A stretch of 60,681 nucleotides of DNA from Streptomyces sp. AW19M42. Its GTDB lineage: Bacteria > Actinomycetota > Actinomycetes > Streptomycetales > Streptomycetaceae. Made by a program: the position numbers and the translations under genes. Positions 8,552 through 16,390 of this stretch are shown one piece after another. The stretch spans positions 1-60,681 of the forward strand of contig CBRG010000081.1 in assembly GCA_000470535.1 (NCBI GenBank), in the 5' to 3' direction. The notes beneath the pieces are model-generated. The model had not been told where the DNA came from and made no database searches. It saw only the letters and a program-made list of their open reading frames with translations. Position 1 is the first letter of the stretch; every line of letters starts with the position of its first letter.

Positions 8552-9352
8552 TCAGCCGCCGAGGGCGGCGGTGATCTCCGCCGCGCCGGCGCGTACCAGC
8601 GTCACGAGGGTGTCGGCGGCCCGGTCCACGCGGTGGGACGGGCCGATGACGGTGAGGGAGGCGGGGACGGCGTCGCCCTGGAAGACGGGGGCGGAGATCG
8701 CGGTGACGGCCTCGTCGTACTCGCCGTGGCTGATGCAGTACCCGTCTGCGCGGACCTGTGCGTAGCAGGTGAGCAGAGCGTCCAGGTCGGTGATGGTGCG
8801 GTCGTTGAAGCGCGTCAGTCCGGTGGCGCCGAACATCTGCCGGATCTCGCGCTCGGGGTGGTAGGCGAAGATGGTGTGTCCGGACGCTCCGGCGTGACCG
8901 GGCATGACGGCGCCGATGATCGCCGTGTAGCGGACGGGTCCGGTGCCGTCGACGGCGGCTTCGCAGCGGTAGCTGCCGCCGTGCGGAACGTTGAGGACGA
9001 TGCTCTCGCCGGTCTCGCGGAGCAGCCGGGCGAGTATCGGCCGGGAGATCGAGGAGAGCACTCCGCTGTGCTCGCTGACCCTGGCCAGCCGGGACAGCGC
9101 CGGTCCCGGGCGGTAGCGGCGGCTGCCGTCGTCGCAGAGCAGGAAGCCCCGCGCGCTCAGGGTGGTGAGCAGCCGCTGGACGACGGCCTTGTCCCAGCCG
9201 TGGTGGCGGGCCAGTTCGCTGACGCCCCATTCCGGCCGCTGCTCGGTGAAGGTCAGCAGGACGAGCAGGGCCCGGTCCACGGTCTGCAGCACTCCGGGGG
9301 CCTGCTGTCCGTCGCGGGCTGGGGTGGTGGTGTCCGTGCCGCGCTCAGCCAT
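8552..9352 (-). CDS. IclR-family transcriptional regulator
   Basis: A 266-residue regulator with an N-terminal winged helix-turn-helix (about residues 20-80; VQRLLTTLSARGFL is the recognition part) and a C-terminal IclR effector-binding domain containing ASGHTIFAYHPE and DGYCISHGEYDEAVTAISAPV. I choose ATG 9352 because AAGGAGG lies eight bases upstream; an earlier in-frame ATG at 9397 would place the coding start inside the upstream dyad. It is the first gene of the peptide-use set and probably controls it. A perfect palindrome lies 44 bases upstream and is the natural operator candidate. Confidence 0.9.
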   Translation of the reverse strand: MAERGTDTTTPARDGQQAPGVLQTVDRALLVLLTFTEQRPEWGVSELARHHGWDKAVVQRLLTTLSARGFLLCDDGSRRYRPGPALSRLARVSEHSGVLSSISRPILARLLRETGESIVLNVPHGGSYRCEAAVDGTGPVRYTAIIGAVMPGHAGASGHTIFAYHPEREIRQMFGATGLTRFNDRTITDLDALLTCYAQVRADGYCISHGEYDEAVTAISAPVFQGDAVPASLTVIGPSHRVDRAADTLVTLVRAGAAEITAALGG

Positions 9353-9395
9353 GGGCCGGGCCTCCTTCGTCCGCTTCATCCATCTATCGGTGCGC

Positions 9396-9418
9396 AAATC
9401 GCAACGCCGTTGCGATTT
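9396..9418. promoter_or_regulatory. Perfect 10-bp inverted repeat, candidate IclR operator
   Basis: The arms AAATCGCAAC (9396-9405) and GTTGCGATTT (9409-9418) are exact complements around a GCC spacer. The AT-rich ends stand out in GC-rich DNA. It lies 44 bases upstream of the IclR-family start, where autoregulation is common in that family. The link to this regulator is inferred from position. Confidence 0.6.
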
Positions 9419-9759
9419 CTGGCGAAAGAATGGTGCCGCGTCCAGCGGGTGTCAAGGGTTTGCCGGAAATTCGCCGCGCGGCGGGAACGGCCTGCTCAGC
9501 GGCAGGTTGCGGAAGACCGCGCGTCGTTGCCCGCCGGGCCGGCCGCAGCCGACCGGCCGTTCACTCGATTGGCCTAACAGGATTGCGGGGCCCCCAGCGG
9601 CATCGTGCGGGGCCCCGCCCCACCCGTCGGGGGTGGGACGCCCCGCCCCCACCGGCCGGGAAGTTGCAGCGTCCATCCGGGTGAGGCGCGATGGAATCCG
9701 GACGCGCCTCACCTGCTGGACCCACCCACAGGACGCGCCCGAGCTAGGAGGAATCGGTC
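9419..9759. other. 341-base intergenic stretch without a gene
   Basis: No convincing reading frame or RNA gene is visible between the IclR regulator (minus) and the DUF2382 gene (plus). The divergent promoters of both must lie here. A small GC-rich dyad (CCCACCC, five-base loop, GGGTGGG) is at 9619-9637. I cannot point to a clear -10/-35 pair. Confidence 0.6.
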
Positions 9760-10776
9760 ATGGGAGCCGCTGACGGTTTCACGGATTCCGGAGAGCTCGA
9801 CGGCCTGACGGTGTACGACACCGCGGGCGAGAAGATCGGCAACGTGGGGCGGGTGTATGTCGACGACAGCACCGGCCGACCGGACTGGATCACGGTGAAG
9901 ACCGGCCTGTTCGGTATGAAGGAGAGTTTCGTGCCTCTCGCCGGAGCCCGTCGCGTGGGCTCCGACCTGCACATCTCCCATCCGAAGGACCGCGTCAAGG
10001 AAGCCCCCCGGGTGGACGCGGACGCTCATCTCTCCGTATCGGAGGAGGAGGAGCTCTACCGGCACTACGGCCTGACCAGGAACACCGGCGGCAAGCTCGG
10101 TGACCGTTCCGGGGCCGCCGGCACGGCCGGTGCGCCGACCACGTCCGGGACCGGAACCATGGGCGCTGCCGGAACCGGCGCGGCCGCCGGGGCAGGAGCC
10201 GGGGCCGGCGCCATGGGTGCGGCGGGCACGGCACGCGGCACGGACGGCGTGAAGGCCTCCGGCACCGGCAAGCACCGGGACGCCGACACCTCCAGTACGG
10301 CCCGGCCGCTGGTCGGAGCCGGCGCGGAGCGGTCCACCTCCGCCGACCTGGACGGCAAGGAGGAACTCATCCGCTCCGAGGAGCAGCTGCGCGTCAGCAC
10401 CGAGGAGTACGAGAGCGGCAAGGCCCGTCTGCACAAGTACGTCGTCACCGAGAACGTCACCAGGACGGTCCCCGTTTCCCACGAGGAGGTACGCGTGGTG
10501 CGCGAGCCGCTCCAGCCCGGCGACAAGGCGGCCCGCTCGGACATCAACGAACAGGATGTGGAGGTCACCCTGCACGCCGAACGCGCCACGATGCGGAAGG
10601 ACACCGTGCCGGTCGAACGGGTGCGGATGGAAACGAAGAAGGTGACCGAGCAGAAGGAAGTCTCCGCGGAACTGCGCAAGGAGCAGATCGACTACGCGGA
10701 CGGCATGACCAAGGACGGCAAGGACATGGGCGGCAAGGACGCCGGCGGCGAGTTCGGTCAGGGACGGCGCCGCTGA
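9760..10776 (+). CDS. PRC-barrel / DUF2382 stress-type protein
   Basis: A 338-residue soluble protein in three parts. Residues about 10-105 form a PRC-barrel domain (GLTVYDTAGEKIGNVGRVYVDD, then SFVPLAGARRVGSDLHI). A flexible Gly/Ala/Thr-rich linker runs about 110-190. A DUF2382 domain follows at about 205-315, with EEQLRVSTEEYESGKARLHK and repeated charged VTRTVPVSHEEVRVVREP-type strands. The start is fixed by a strong AGGAGG (9747-9752) before ATG 9760. Family members are often induced by osmotic or redox stress in Streptomyces, but no SigB-type promoter was recognised here. Its molecular function is unknown. Confidence 0.9.
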   Translation: MGAADGFTDSGELDGLTVYDTAGEKIGNVGRVYVDDSTGRPDWITVKTGLFGMKESFVPLAGARRVGSDLHISHPKDRVKEAPRVDADAHLSVSEEEELYRHYGLTRNTGGKLGDRSGAAGTAGAPTTSGTGTMGAAGTGAAAGAGAGAGAMGAAGTARGTDGVKASGTGKHRDADTSSTARPLVGAGAERSTSADLDGKEELIRSEEQLRVSTEEYESGKARLHKYVVTENVTRTVPVSHEEVRVVREPLQPGDKAARSDINEQDVEVTLHAERATMRKDTVPVERVRMETKKVTEQKEVSAELRKEQIDYADGMTKDGKDMGGKDAGGEFGQGRRR

Positions 10777-10806
10777 CCCCGCGCACCGCGCCGGACCGGA
10801 CAGGAG

Positions 10807-10844
10807 CGAGGGGCGGACCCGCATCACGGGGGTCCGCCCTCTCG
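10807..10844 (+). terminator. Hairpin terminator after DUF2382 gene
   Basis: Arms 10807-10820 (CGAGGGGCGGACCC) and 10830-10844 pair over 14 bp with one bulged base and a loop of about nine bases. It begins 30 bases after the DUF2382 stop codon. It also lies past the end of the minus-strand ABC ATPase remnant, so it could stop both. Confidence 0.75.
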
Positions 10845-10863
10845 TGTTCCCAGGGCCCCCGAG

Positions 10864-11080
10864 TCAGGGCCTCCCCGTGCAGAAGCGCACCGATGGCCGC
10901 CCCTCGGGGCCGTCCGGGCTCACGACGGCCCCGACCCGGTAGACGACGGCGACGAGTTCCTGGGTGATCACCTCGGCCGGGGAGCCGGCCGCGGCCACCC
11001 GGCCCGCGTTCATCACCTCGATCCGGTCGCGGAAGGTCGCGGCCGGATCGAGGTCGTGCAGGGCGCTGACGGCCGTCAGG
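10864..11080 (-). pseudogene. C-terminal remnant of a BtuD/FecE-type ABC transporter ATPase
   Basis: About 70 residues match only the end of iron-siderophore/cobalamin importer ATPases: the switch His segment VSALHDLDPAATF, then DRIEVMNAGRVAAAGSPAEVI and a C-terminal VVYRVGAVVSPD tail. Walker A, the signature motif and Walker B are all absent. In the same frame, the bases just upstream are the 3' end of a cobalamin riboswitch, so codons above about 11080 are RNA aptamer, not protein. This looks like a deletion that removed the binding protein, permease and most of the ATPase of a riboswitch-controlled corrinoid importer. It cannot work as an ATPase alone. Confidence 0.75.
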
Positions 11081-11252
11081 GTGCCGGCAGGTCTTCGGAC
11101 TCGGGTTCGTACGGTCGGGACGCCTTCCCGGGCAACCATCCGTTCTCCCAGCAGCCGTTGGCCCGCCCGTCCCCCTCACCGCTGCGCGTCAGTTCCGGAT
11201 TCGCACCGGATTCCCTGGCTCCTCCGGGGAGTTCGGCCGGCCCAGGCACGCT
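11080..11252 (-). ncRNA. Cobalamin (AdoCbl) riboswitch
   Basis: On the minus strand the conserved B12 box GGAATCCGGTGCGAATCCGG is at about 11195-11214. It is followed by a GACGCGCAGCGGTGA segment, CCCGGGAAGGCG (about 11120-11132), and the 3' closing block CGAGTCCGAAGACC-TGCCGGCAC (11081-11103). Order and spacing match the cobalamin-class aptamer of actinobacteria, which usually shuts off B12 importers or B12-independent enzymes when cobalamin is high. The 5' boundary is approximate. It points directly into a broken ABC ATPase gene, so its present target is unclear. Confidence 0.88.
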
Positions 11253-11281
11253 GCCACGGGCCTGCGCGCAGCTCGGCGGTG

Positions 11282-11329
11282 GCGTAGCCGGTGGAACGGG
11301 GCCGCCGGGCCCCGTTCCACCGGCTACGC
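11282..11329 (-). terminator. Very strong 22-bp hairpin terminator
   Basis: Arms 11282-11303 and 11308-11329 are exactly complementary over 22 bp around a GCCG loop. The arms begin GCGTAGCCGGTGG. It lies three bases beyond the stop codon of the ketosynthase at 11332 and insulates that operon from the riboswitch just downstream. Confidence 0.9.
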
Positions 11330-11331
11330 GT

Positions 11332-12555
11332 TCAGGGCCGCCGGAGTGCGACCACCGCGTTGTGTCCGCCGAATCCGAAGGAGTGGCTGACGGCACGCCG
11401 GACGGGCAGCGCCCGCGGCTGCTTGGTCACACAGTCGATGTCGAACCCGGGCGCGGGCGCGTCCAGGTTGGCGACCGGCGGGACGATTCCGCGCTGGAGC
11501 GTGAGGATGGTGAGCCCCGCCTCGATCGCCCCGGCAGCCCCCATGCAGTGGCCGAGTACGCCCTTGGGAGCGGTGACGGGCGGCCGGTGCGGGAAGACCC
11601 GGCCGATCAGGGCGGCTTCGGCCGCGTCGTTGCGCGGGGTGGCCGTGCCGTGGGCGTTGATGTGCTCGACGTCCCCGGCCTGCCAGCCCGCGTCGCGCAG
11701 CGCGGCCTCGACGGCCGCCTGGGCGATCCTGCCGTCGGGGTGCGGGCTGGTGGGGTGGTGGGCGTCGGTGGTGGCGCCGGTGCCCGCGAGCAACGCGCGC
11801 GGCTCTGCCCCACGGGCCTCGGCGTCGGCCGCGCGCTCCAGCACCATGACGGCGGCGCCCTCCCCCATGACGAGCCCGGCCCGGTCGGCCGCGAAGGGGC
11901 GGCTGAGCCGGGACAGGTCGCCGGCCGCGTGTGCGGCCGCGCCGGATCGGGCGAATCCGGTCATGGCGACCGGGAAGAGCGTCGATTCGGTGGCCCCCGC
12001 GATCGCCAGGTCGCACTGCCCGGTAACGAGGAGGTCCCGGGCCACGGACAGGGCGGTGACCCCGGACGAGCAGGCCGTGCAGGGCGCCAGGCTGGGGCCC
12101 GTGGCGCTCATCTCGATCGCGATCTCCGCCGCGGGCATGTTCGGGATGGTGAGCAGGATCCCGGACGGCGAGGTCGCCTCCGGCCCGCGCCGCTCCAGCA
12201 CCAGGGCCTGATCGGTGAGACCGGCGGACCCGCCGCTGCTGGTGCCGACGACGACCGCGACCCGGCTGCCGTCCCAGCCGCCGGGGTCGAGTCCCGCGTC
12301 GGAGACCGCCTCCCGAGCGGCGAGTACGGCGAATTTGGTGTACCTGCCCATGCGGAAGGCGGTACGCCGGCCGATCGCGACGTCCAGGTCGATCCCGTCG
12401 ACCGTGCAGGCGAAGTCGATGGCGCACCCTGCGAGTGCGGGGACGGTGCGGGCCGGGCTGACCCCGGCGCACACCCCGTCCCAGGTGGACTCGGTGTCGT
12501 TGCCGACCGGGGTGATCATTCCCAGACCGGTGACAGCGATGGACGGCATCTTCAT
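11332..12555 (-). CDS. Beta-ketoacyl-ACP synthase (FabF-like), catalytic Cys intact
   Basis: A 407-residue condensing enzyme. It carries the nucleophile in TACSSG (Cys162) and both histidines (NAHGTAT and GHCMGAAGA), plus the terminal SHSFGFGGHNAVV loop, so it should decarboxylate and condense rather than act as a chain-length factor. Its start overlaps the ACP stop by four bases (ATGA), meaning the two are translationally coupled. It is the last gene of a minus-strand unit with another ketosynthase, an ACP, an acyl-CoA oxidase-like protein and a tiny membrane protein. No ketoreductase, dehydratase or acyltransferase is present, so it must borrow these or make a short product. Product unknown. 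Confidence 0.9.
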   Translation of the reverse strand: MKMPSIAVTGLGMITPVGNDTESTWDGVCAGVSPARTVPALAGCAIDFACTVDGIDLDVAIGRRTAFRMGRYTKFAVLAAREAVSDAGLDPGGWDGSRVAVVVGTSSGGSAGLTDQALVLERRGPEATSPSGILLTIPNMPAAEIAIEMSATGPSLAPCTACSSGVTALSVARDLLVTGQCDLAIAGATESTLFPVAMTGFARSGAAAHAAGDLSRLSRPFAADRAGLVMGEGAAVMVLERAADAEARGAEPRALLAGTGATTDAHHPTSPHPDGRIAQAAVEAALRDAGWQAGDVEHINAHGTATPRNDAAEAALIGRVFPHRPPVTAPKGVLGHCMGAAGAIEAGLTILTLQRGIVPPVANLDAPAPGFDIDCVTKQPRALPVRRAVSHSFGFGGHNAVVALRRP

Positions 12556-12812
12556 CGGACGGTGCTCACCGGAGCCTCGCCACCGGCCTTCGCGCGCAGG
12601 AACTCCGTGAGTCCGGCGAGGGTGGTGTCCCGGTGCAGCGTGCCCGGGTCCAGTTCGACACCGAGGGCCTCCCTCATGACGACGGCGAACTCGGCGACTG
12701 CCAGGGAGTCCATGTCCAGGCTGTCCATCGTGGATTCCGGGAGAATCTCGGCCACAGGCACCCTGAAGGTACGGCTGAGTACCTCGGTGATCGTGGGGTG
12801 AATCGCGCTCAT
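12552..12812 (-). CDS. Acyl carrier protein of the twin-KAS cluster
   Basis: An 86-residue ACP. The phosphopantetheine attachment site is Ser36 in LDMDSLAVAEF, at the start of helix 2, in a variant of the DSL motif. The start at ATG 12812 is supported by GGAGAGGAAG just upstream; a longer in-frame ATG exists at 12830. It overlaps the following ketosynthase by four bases. It is divergent from the usual FAS ACP (acidic DSLD..DSL, no GxDSLD spacing), suggesting a dedicated carrier. The Sfp-type transferase at 32169 is a plausible activating enzyme but lies 20 kb away. Confidence 0.9.
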   Translation of the reverse strand: MSAIHPTITEVLSRTFRVPVAEILPESTMDSLDMDSLAVAEFAVVMREALGVELDPGTLHRDTTLAGLTEFLRAKAGGEAPVSTVR

Positions 12813-12905
12813 GGTCTTCCTCTCCATCATGCCCGTCCGGCGGGGGTCACGGGGTGGCGCCTCGCACCACCCCGACGCCGAAGTAACTGAGCAGCGTCCG
12901 GCCGG

Positions 12906-13082
12906 TTACGCCTTGCGGCGAACCGATTCGCCTCCGTGCGTTCCCGTCCCCTGACACCACCGCGCCAGCACGGCCGCGGTCCCCCAGAAGGCCAGGAGTA
13001 CGAGACCGACCCCGAGCCCCTGTACCGCTTCCGCCGCCCGGCGCACGCCCTGAGGTGCCGCCCGCTCCGGCGCGTCCCTCAT
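12906..13082 (-). CDS. 58-residue single-pass membrane protein in the KAS operon
   Basis: A small protein: a charged N-terminal helix (MRDAPERAAPQGVRRAAEA), one hydrophobic segment at about residues 23-40 (LGVGLVLLAFWGTAAVLA), then a short basic tail ending RRKA. Its ATG (13080-13082) overlaps the TGA of the acyl-CoA oxidase-like gene (13079-13081) in an ATGA junction, which argues strongly that it is translated. I do not recognise a family. It could tether the soluble enzymes to the membrane or join a transport step; both are guesses. Confidence 0.6.
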   Translation of the reverse strand: MRDAPERAAPQGVRRAAEAVQGLGVGLVLLAFWGTAAVLARWCQGTGTHGGESVRRKA

Positions 13083-14995
13083 CGCCCGCGCCCGGCGGGC
13101 ACCGGGCGCTCGCCGGTGTGCCAGGACGCGCCCGGGTCGTCGTACGCCTCGGCATAGCGGGCTCCGGCGATGGGCCAGTCCGCGAGCACTTCCTCCGGCA
13201 GCGCGAAGGACTCGGCGAGCTCCGGCAGGTGGGCCGCGACGGCGGCGACGAGTCGCTCGGTGGTCTCCGTGAGGTCTTCGACCTGGCCGGCCGTGAGGTG
13301 CCCGGCGACGAGCAGGTCCCCGCTGTGGTGCTGGACCCAGCGCAGCGCGAACAGCCGGGCCAGATCGGTCAGCCGGTCGCGGGCGGGCCCCTCCGGCAGG
13401 CCCTCGACCGCGTCCGCGTACGCTTCGGCCGCCTGCCGGCAGGCATGCGCCTCGACTCCCCGCAGCGCGGGCCCAGAGCCCGCGTTCCACCGCTTCAGCG
13501 GGCCGCCGTGCGGGGCCCGCGCCATGCGTGCGCGGGAGCGGGCGAACTGGATCCGCTCCACGTGCGCCAGGAGCCGGCCGAGGAACCGCAGATCGTCCAG
13601 GTCGCCGGTCCGCGGGCCCGCGTCCGGTCCCGTGACGCCCCACGCGTCCGGCGCGTCGGGCATCGCGGAGATGACCAGCTCGGACGCGGCCTTGGCATGG
13701 ATGGCCATGTTGTCGCCCTCGGCGGTGATGGCGCCCTCCACCCCGGTGACGAGTTCACTCATCCCGTTGTTCTCCAGCAGGCCCTGGGCGCCGCACCGTT
13801 CCCGGCACTCGACGATCACGGACCGGGCCTGCCAGGTGATCCAGCCCTTGGCGATGTCGACCAGCCGCCCGGCCGCCTCGCGCTCCGGCGCCGGCCCCTG
13901 CGCCGCCGCCTCCCAGCGGCCGAGGGCCCGCCGGTGCAGCAGGCTCATCGCGAAGACGGTGGCCATGGCCCCGGCGAGCGGGCCGTGGTGGCTGCGGTGG
14001 GCGATCACCGCGAGCGGCGGCAGCGCGCGTCCGCCGGAGACGTACCGGTGACCCGAGTAGCGGACCGCGATGGCGAGAGTGGCACGGGCGGAGCCGATCG
14101 CACTCGCGCTCATGCAGATACGGCCCGTGGTGACGCGGCCGATGGAGGCGAGGAACCGGCGTCTGCGCCCGGCGGTGCCGCTGCGGAACACCCCGTCGTC
14201 GTCGATCCGCCCCTGCCTGCCGCCGAGCAGCGCCTCGCGCCCAACGAACACCTGGTCGAAGGAGGTCAGGCAGTGGTCGACGGGACTGCCCATCCGGGCC
14301 GGCAGCCGGCGGATCCGTACCCCTGGCAGGGCCCGCGACGAGTCGGTGAGCGGCACCAGCAGCAGGAAGACCCCGTGGTCGGTGTCCCCGACGAGCAGCC
14401 GGGCGGCGACGAGCCCCGACTTGGGGCCGCCCGCCGGGCTGGTGTTGGGCATGAACTTCTGCGCGCCCAGGTGCGGGGTGTGCAGCACGAATCCGTCCCG
14501 GGCACGGTCGTAGGTGGCCGTCGTCTCGACCGCGGCGGCGTCGTTGCCGTGCGCCACCTCCGTACAGAGGAAGGTCCCGATGCGTCGCATCGCGAGAAAG
14601 TCCGACAGGTCGCGGGGCCGGTCAGCGTCGTGGTCCAGGAGGCTGCCGAGGAAGAGGTTGTAGTGGATCCCCGCGACGGTGGCGAGCGACGGGTCCACCG
14701 GGGCCAGCCATTCGTGCAGGGCGGCCAGGGCACGCGGGTCGGCTGCGAGCCTGGCGCCGCTGTCCAGCGTGTTGTTGAGCGTGCGCAGCCGTGCGTGGGC
14801 GAGGGCGAGCCGTTCGTCGGGGGTGGGGCCGGGCGGCGGGACGGTGGGCCTGCGGAACGGCTCCGTGGCGATGAGCCGCTGCCAGAAGCCGTGCTCCCGG
14901 CGGGCGTCCGGGCCGAGGAGCACCGCGGTGAGCCGGTCCGTGGCCCGTTCGGTGCCGGCCGCGGTCATCACGGGGCTGTCGATCGTTGTGGTCAT
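13079..14995 (-). CDS. Acyl-CoA dehydrogenase/oxidase-fold flavoprotein
   Basis: A 638-residue protein of acyl-CoA oxidase size and layout. The central FAD-contact segment HLGAQKFMPNTSPAGG is followed by a helical domain with CRERCGAQGLLENNGM and VEGAITAEGDNMAIHAKAA; the EGDN motif holds the expected catalytic Glu. Start choice is uncertain: ATG 14995 gives MTTTIDSP, whereas a GTG at 15028 adds eleven residues, and neither has a strong ribosome site. In context, between two ketosynthases and an ACP, it probably desaturates an acyl-ACP or acyl-CoA intermediate. It is followed, with overlap, by a 58-residue membrane protein. Confidence 0.85.
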   Translation of the reverse strand: MTTTIDSPVMTAAGTERATDRLTAVLLGPDARREHGFWQRLIATEPFRRPTVPPPGPTPDERLALAHARLRTLNNTLDSGARLAADPRALAALHEWLAPVDPSLATVAGIHYNLFLGSLLDHDADRPRDLSDFLAMRRIGTFLCTEVAHGNDAAAVETTATYDRARDGFVLHTPHLGAQKFMPNTSPAGGPKSGLVAARLLVGDTDHGVFLLLVPLTDSSRALPGVRIRRLPARMGSPVDHCLTSFDQVFVGREALLGGRQGRIDDDGVFRSGTAGRRRRFLASIGRVTTGRICMSASAIGSARATLAIAVRYSGHRYVSGGRALPPLAVIAHRSHHGPLAGAMATVFAMSLLHRRALGRWEAAAQGPAPEREAAGRLVDIAKGWITWQARSVIVECRERCGAQGLLENNGMSELVTGVEGAITAEGDNMAIHAKAASELVISAMPDAPDAWGVTGPDAGPRTGDLDDLRFLGRLLAHVERIQFARSRARMARAPHGGPLKRWNAGSGPALRGVEAHACRQAAEAYADAVEGLPEGPARDRLTDLARLFALRWVQHHSGDLLVAGHLTAGQVEDLTETTERLVAAVAAHLPELAESFALPEEVLADWPIAGARYAEAYDDPGASWHTGERPVPAGRGR

Positions 14996-15063
14996 ACGAC
15001 AGGAACGATCAGGAATCAGCCAGGACACCCGGATTCCGGCATTCGCGCCCGTTTCCTTCCTGT

Positions 15064-16305
15064 TCAGCGGGGTGAGGGGACCCGTTGGAAGGCGAGGGCG
15101 ACGTTGTGGCCGCCGAATCCGAAGGAGTGGCTGAGGGCCCGTTCGACGCGCTGCCTGCGGGGTTCCTTGGTCACGCAGTCGAGGCCCGAGTCCGGCGGCG
15201 GGGCGTCGAGGTTGGCGATCGGCGGGACGAGGCCGTGTTCCAGGGTCAGTACGGTGGCCCCCGCCTCGATCGCGCCGCCCGCCGCGAGGGTGTGCCCGAT
15301 GACGCCCTTCGGCGCGGTCACCGAGGGCCGGTGCGGGAAGAGCCGGGCGATCAGCGCGCTCTCCATGGCGTCGTTGAGCACAGTGGAGGTCCCGTGTGCG
15401 TTGATGTGGTCCACCTCGTCGGCGGACCAGCCCGCCCGGTCCAGCGCCGCCTCGACCGCCCGCCGGGCGCCCCGGCCGCCCGGGTCGGGTGCGGTGGGGT
15501 GGTGGGCGTCCGTGGCCGCTCCCGCACCGGCCAGCACCGCCCGCGCCCGCCCGCCGCGGGCCCGGACGTCGCCGGCCCGTTCCAGTACGAGTACGGCGGC
15601 GCCCTCGCCCAGGACGAACCCGTCGCGGTCGGCAGCGAACGGCCTCGACGCGGCCGCCGGGTCACCGGTGCGCGCCGAGAGCGCCCCCATGCCCGCGAAC
15701 GCGCTCACCACCAACGGGGTCACCACCGACTCCGCACCGCCCGCCACCACCACATCGCAACTGCCGCTCGTCAGCAGGTCGCGGGCGAGGGCGATCGCGG
15801 TGGCGCCCGACGCGCAGGCGGTGGCCGGGGCCAGGCTCGGCCCGTGGGCGCGCAGGTCGATGGCGATCTCCCCGGCGGCCGCGTTCGGCATCATCATCGG
15901 CACCAGGAGCGGGGAGACCGCGGGCGGCCCGTCGGCGTCCAGCCTGCGGACGTTGTCGACGAGTACGGAGACACCGCCGACGCCGACGCCCAGCACGACG
16001 CCCACTCGGCCGCCGTCCCAGCGGTCCGGTCGCAGCCCGGCGTCCGCCACGGCACGGCGGGCGGCGACCAGGGCCATCTTCACGAACCGCGCCATCCGGA
16101 ACACGGCGCGTCCGCCCACCGCCTCGTCCAGGTCCGGTCCCTCGGCCCGGCAGGCGAAGTCGACCGGCAGACCGGCCAGTTCCTCGCAGTGCCGGGCCGC
16201 GCCGGCTCCGGCGCACAGCCCCGCCCAGAAGGTGTGCTCGTCGGCGCCCACCGGGGTCACCAGCCCCAGGCCCGTCACCACTGTCGCCGTCCCGTCCCGC
16301 ACCAT
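15064..16305 (-). CDS. Second beta-ketoacyl-ACP synthase, catalytic Cys intact
   Basis: A 413-residue FabF-like condensing enzyme with Cys164 in TACASG and histidines in NAHGTST and GHTLAAGG. The start is ATG 16305, with AGGGGAGA upstream; codons further 5' (to 16377) are unlike the family. It resembles the ketosynthase at 11332 along its whole length (shared TVPALAG/EELAGLP-type N-terminus, DAHHPT and HSFGFGGHN), so the pair probably arose by duplication. Because both keep the Cys, they are not a KS/chain-length-factor heterodimer of the classical kind. It is the first gene of the twin-KAS unit. Confidence 0.9.
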   Translation of the reverse strand: MVRDGTATVVTGLGLVTPVGADEHTFWAGLCAGAGAARHCEELAGLPVDFACRAEGPDLDEAVGGRAVFRMARFVKMALVAARRAVADAGLRPDRWDGGRVGVVLGVGVGGVSVLVDNVRRLDADGPPAVSPLLVPMMMPNAAAGEIAIDLRAHGPSLAPATACASGATAIALARDLLTSGSCDVVVAGGAESVVTPLVVSAFAGMGALSARTGDPAAASRPFAADRDGFVLGEGAAVLVLERAGDVRARGGRARAVLAGAGAATDAHHPTAPDPGGRGARRAVEAALDRAGWSADEVDHINAHGTSTVLNDAMESALIARLFPHRPSVTAPKGVIGHTLAAGGAIEAGATVLTLEHGLVPPIANLDAPPPDSGLDCVTKEPRRQRVERALSHSFGFGGHNVALAFQRVPSPR

Positions 16306-16390
16306 GCCGCGGCTCTCCCCTCGTCGTTGACGCCCCCGCAGGCCGAACGGCCGAACCCCCGCCGAGGATGCGGCCACTGGGCCGAACGGG

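Noticed and set aside
11332..16305. Classical type II polyketide KS/chain-length-factor pair
   Set aside because: Both ketosynthases keep the catalytic Cys, and the genes are not adjacent; a chain-length factor would have lost that residue.
13055..16330. A 1091-residue open frame on the plus strand
   Set aside because: It runs antisense to the acyl-CoA oxidase-like protein and second ketosynthase and is low-complexity.
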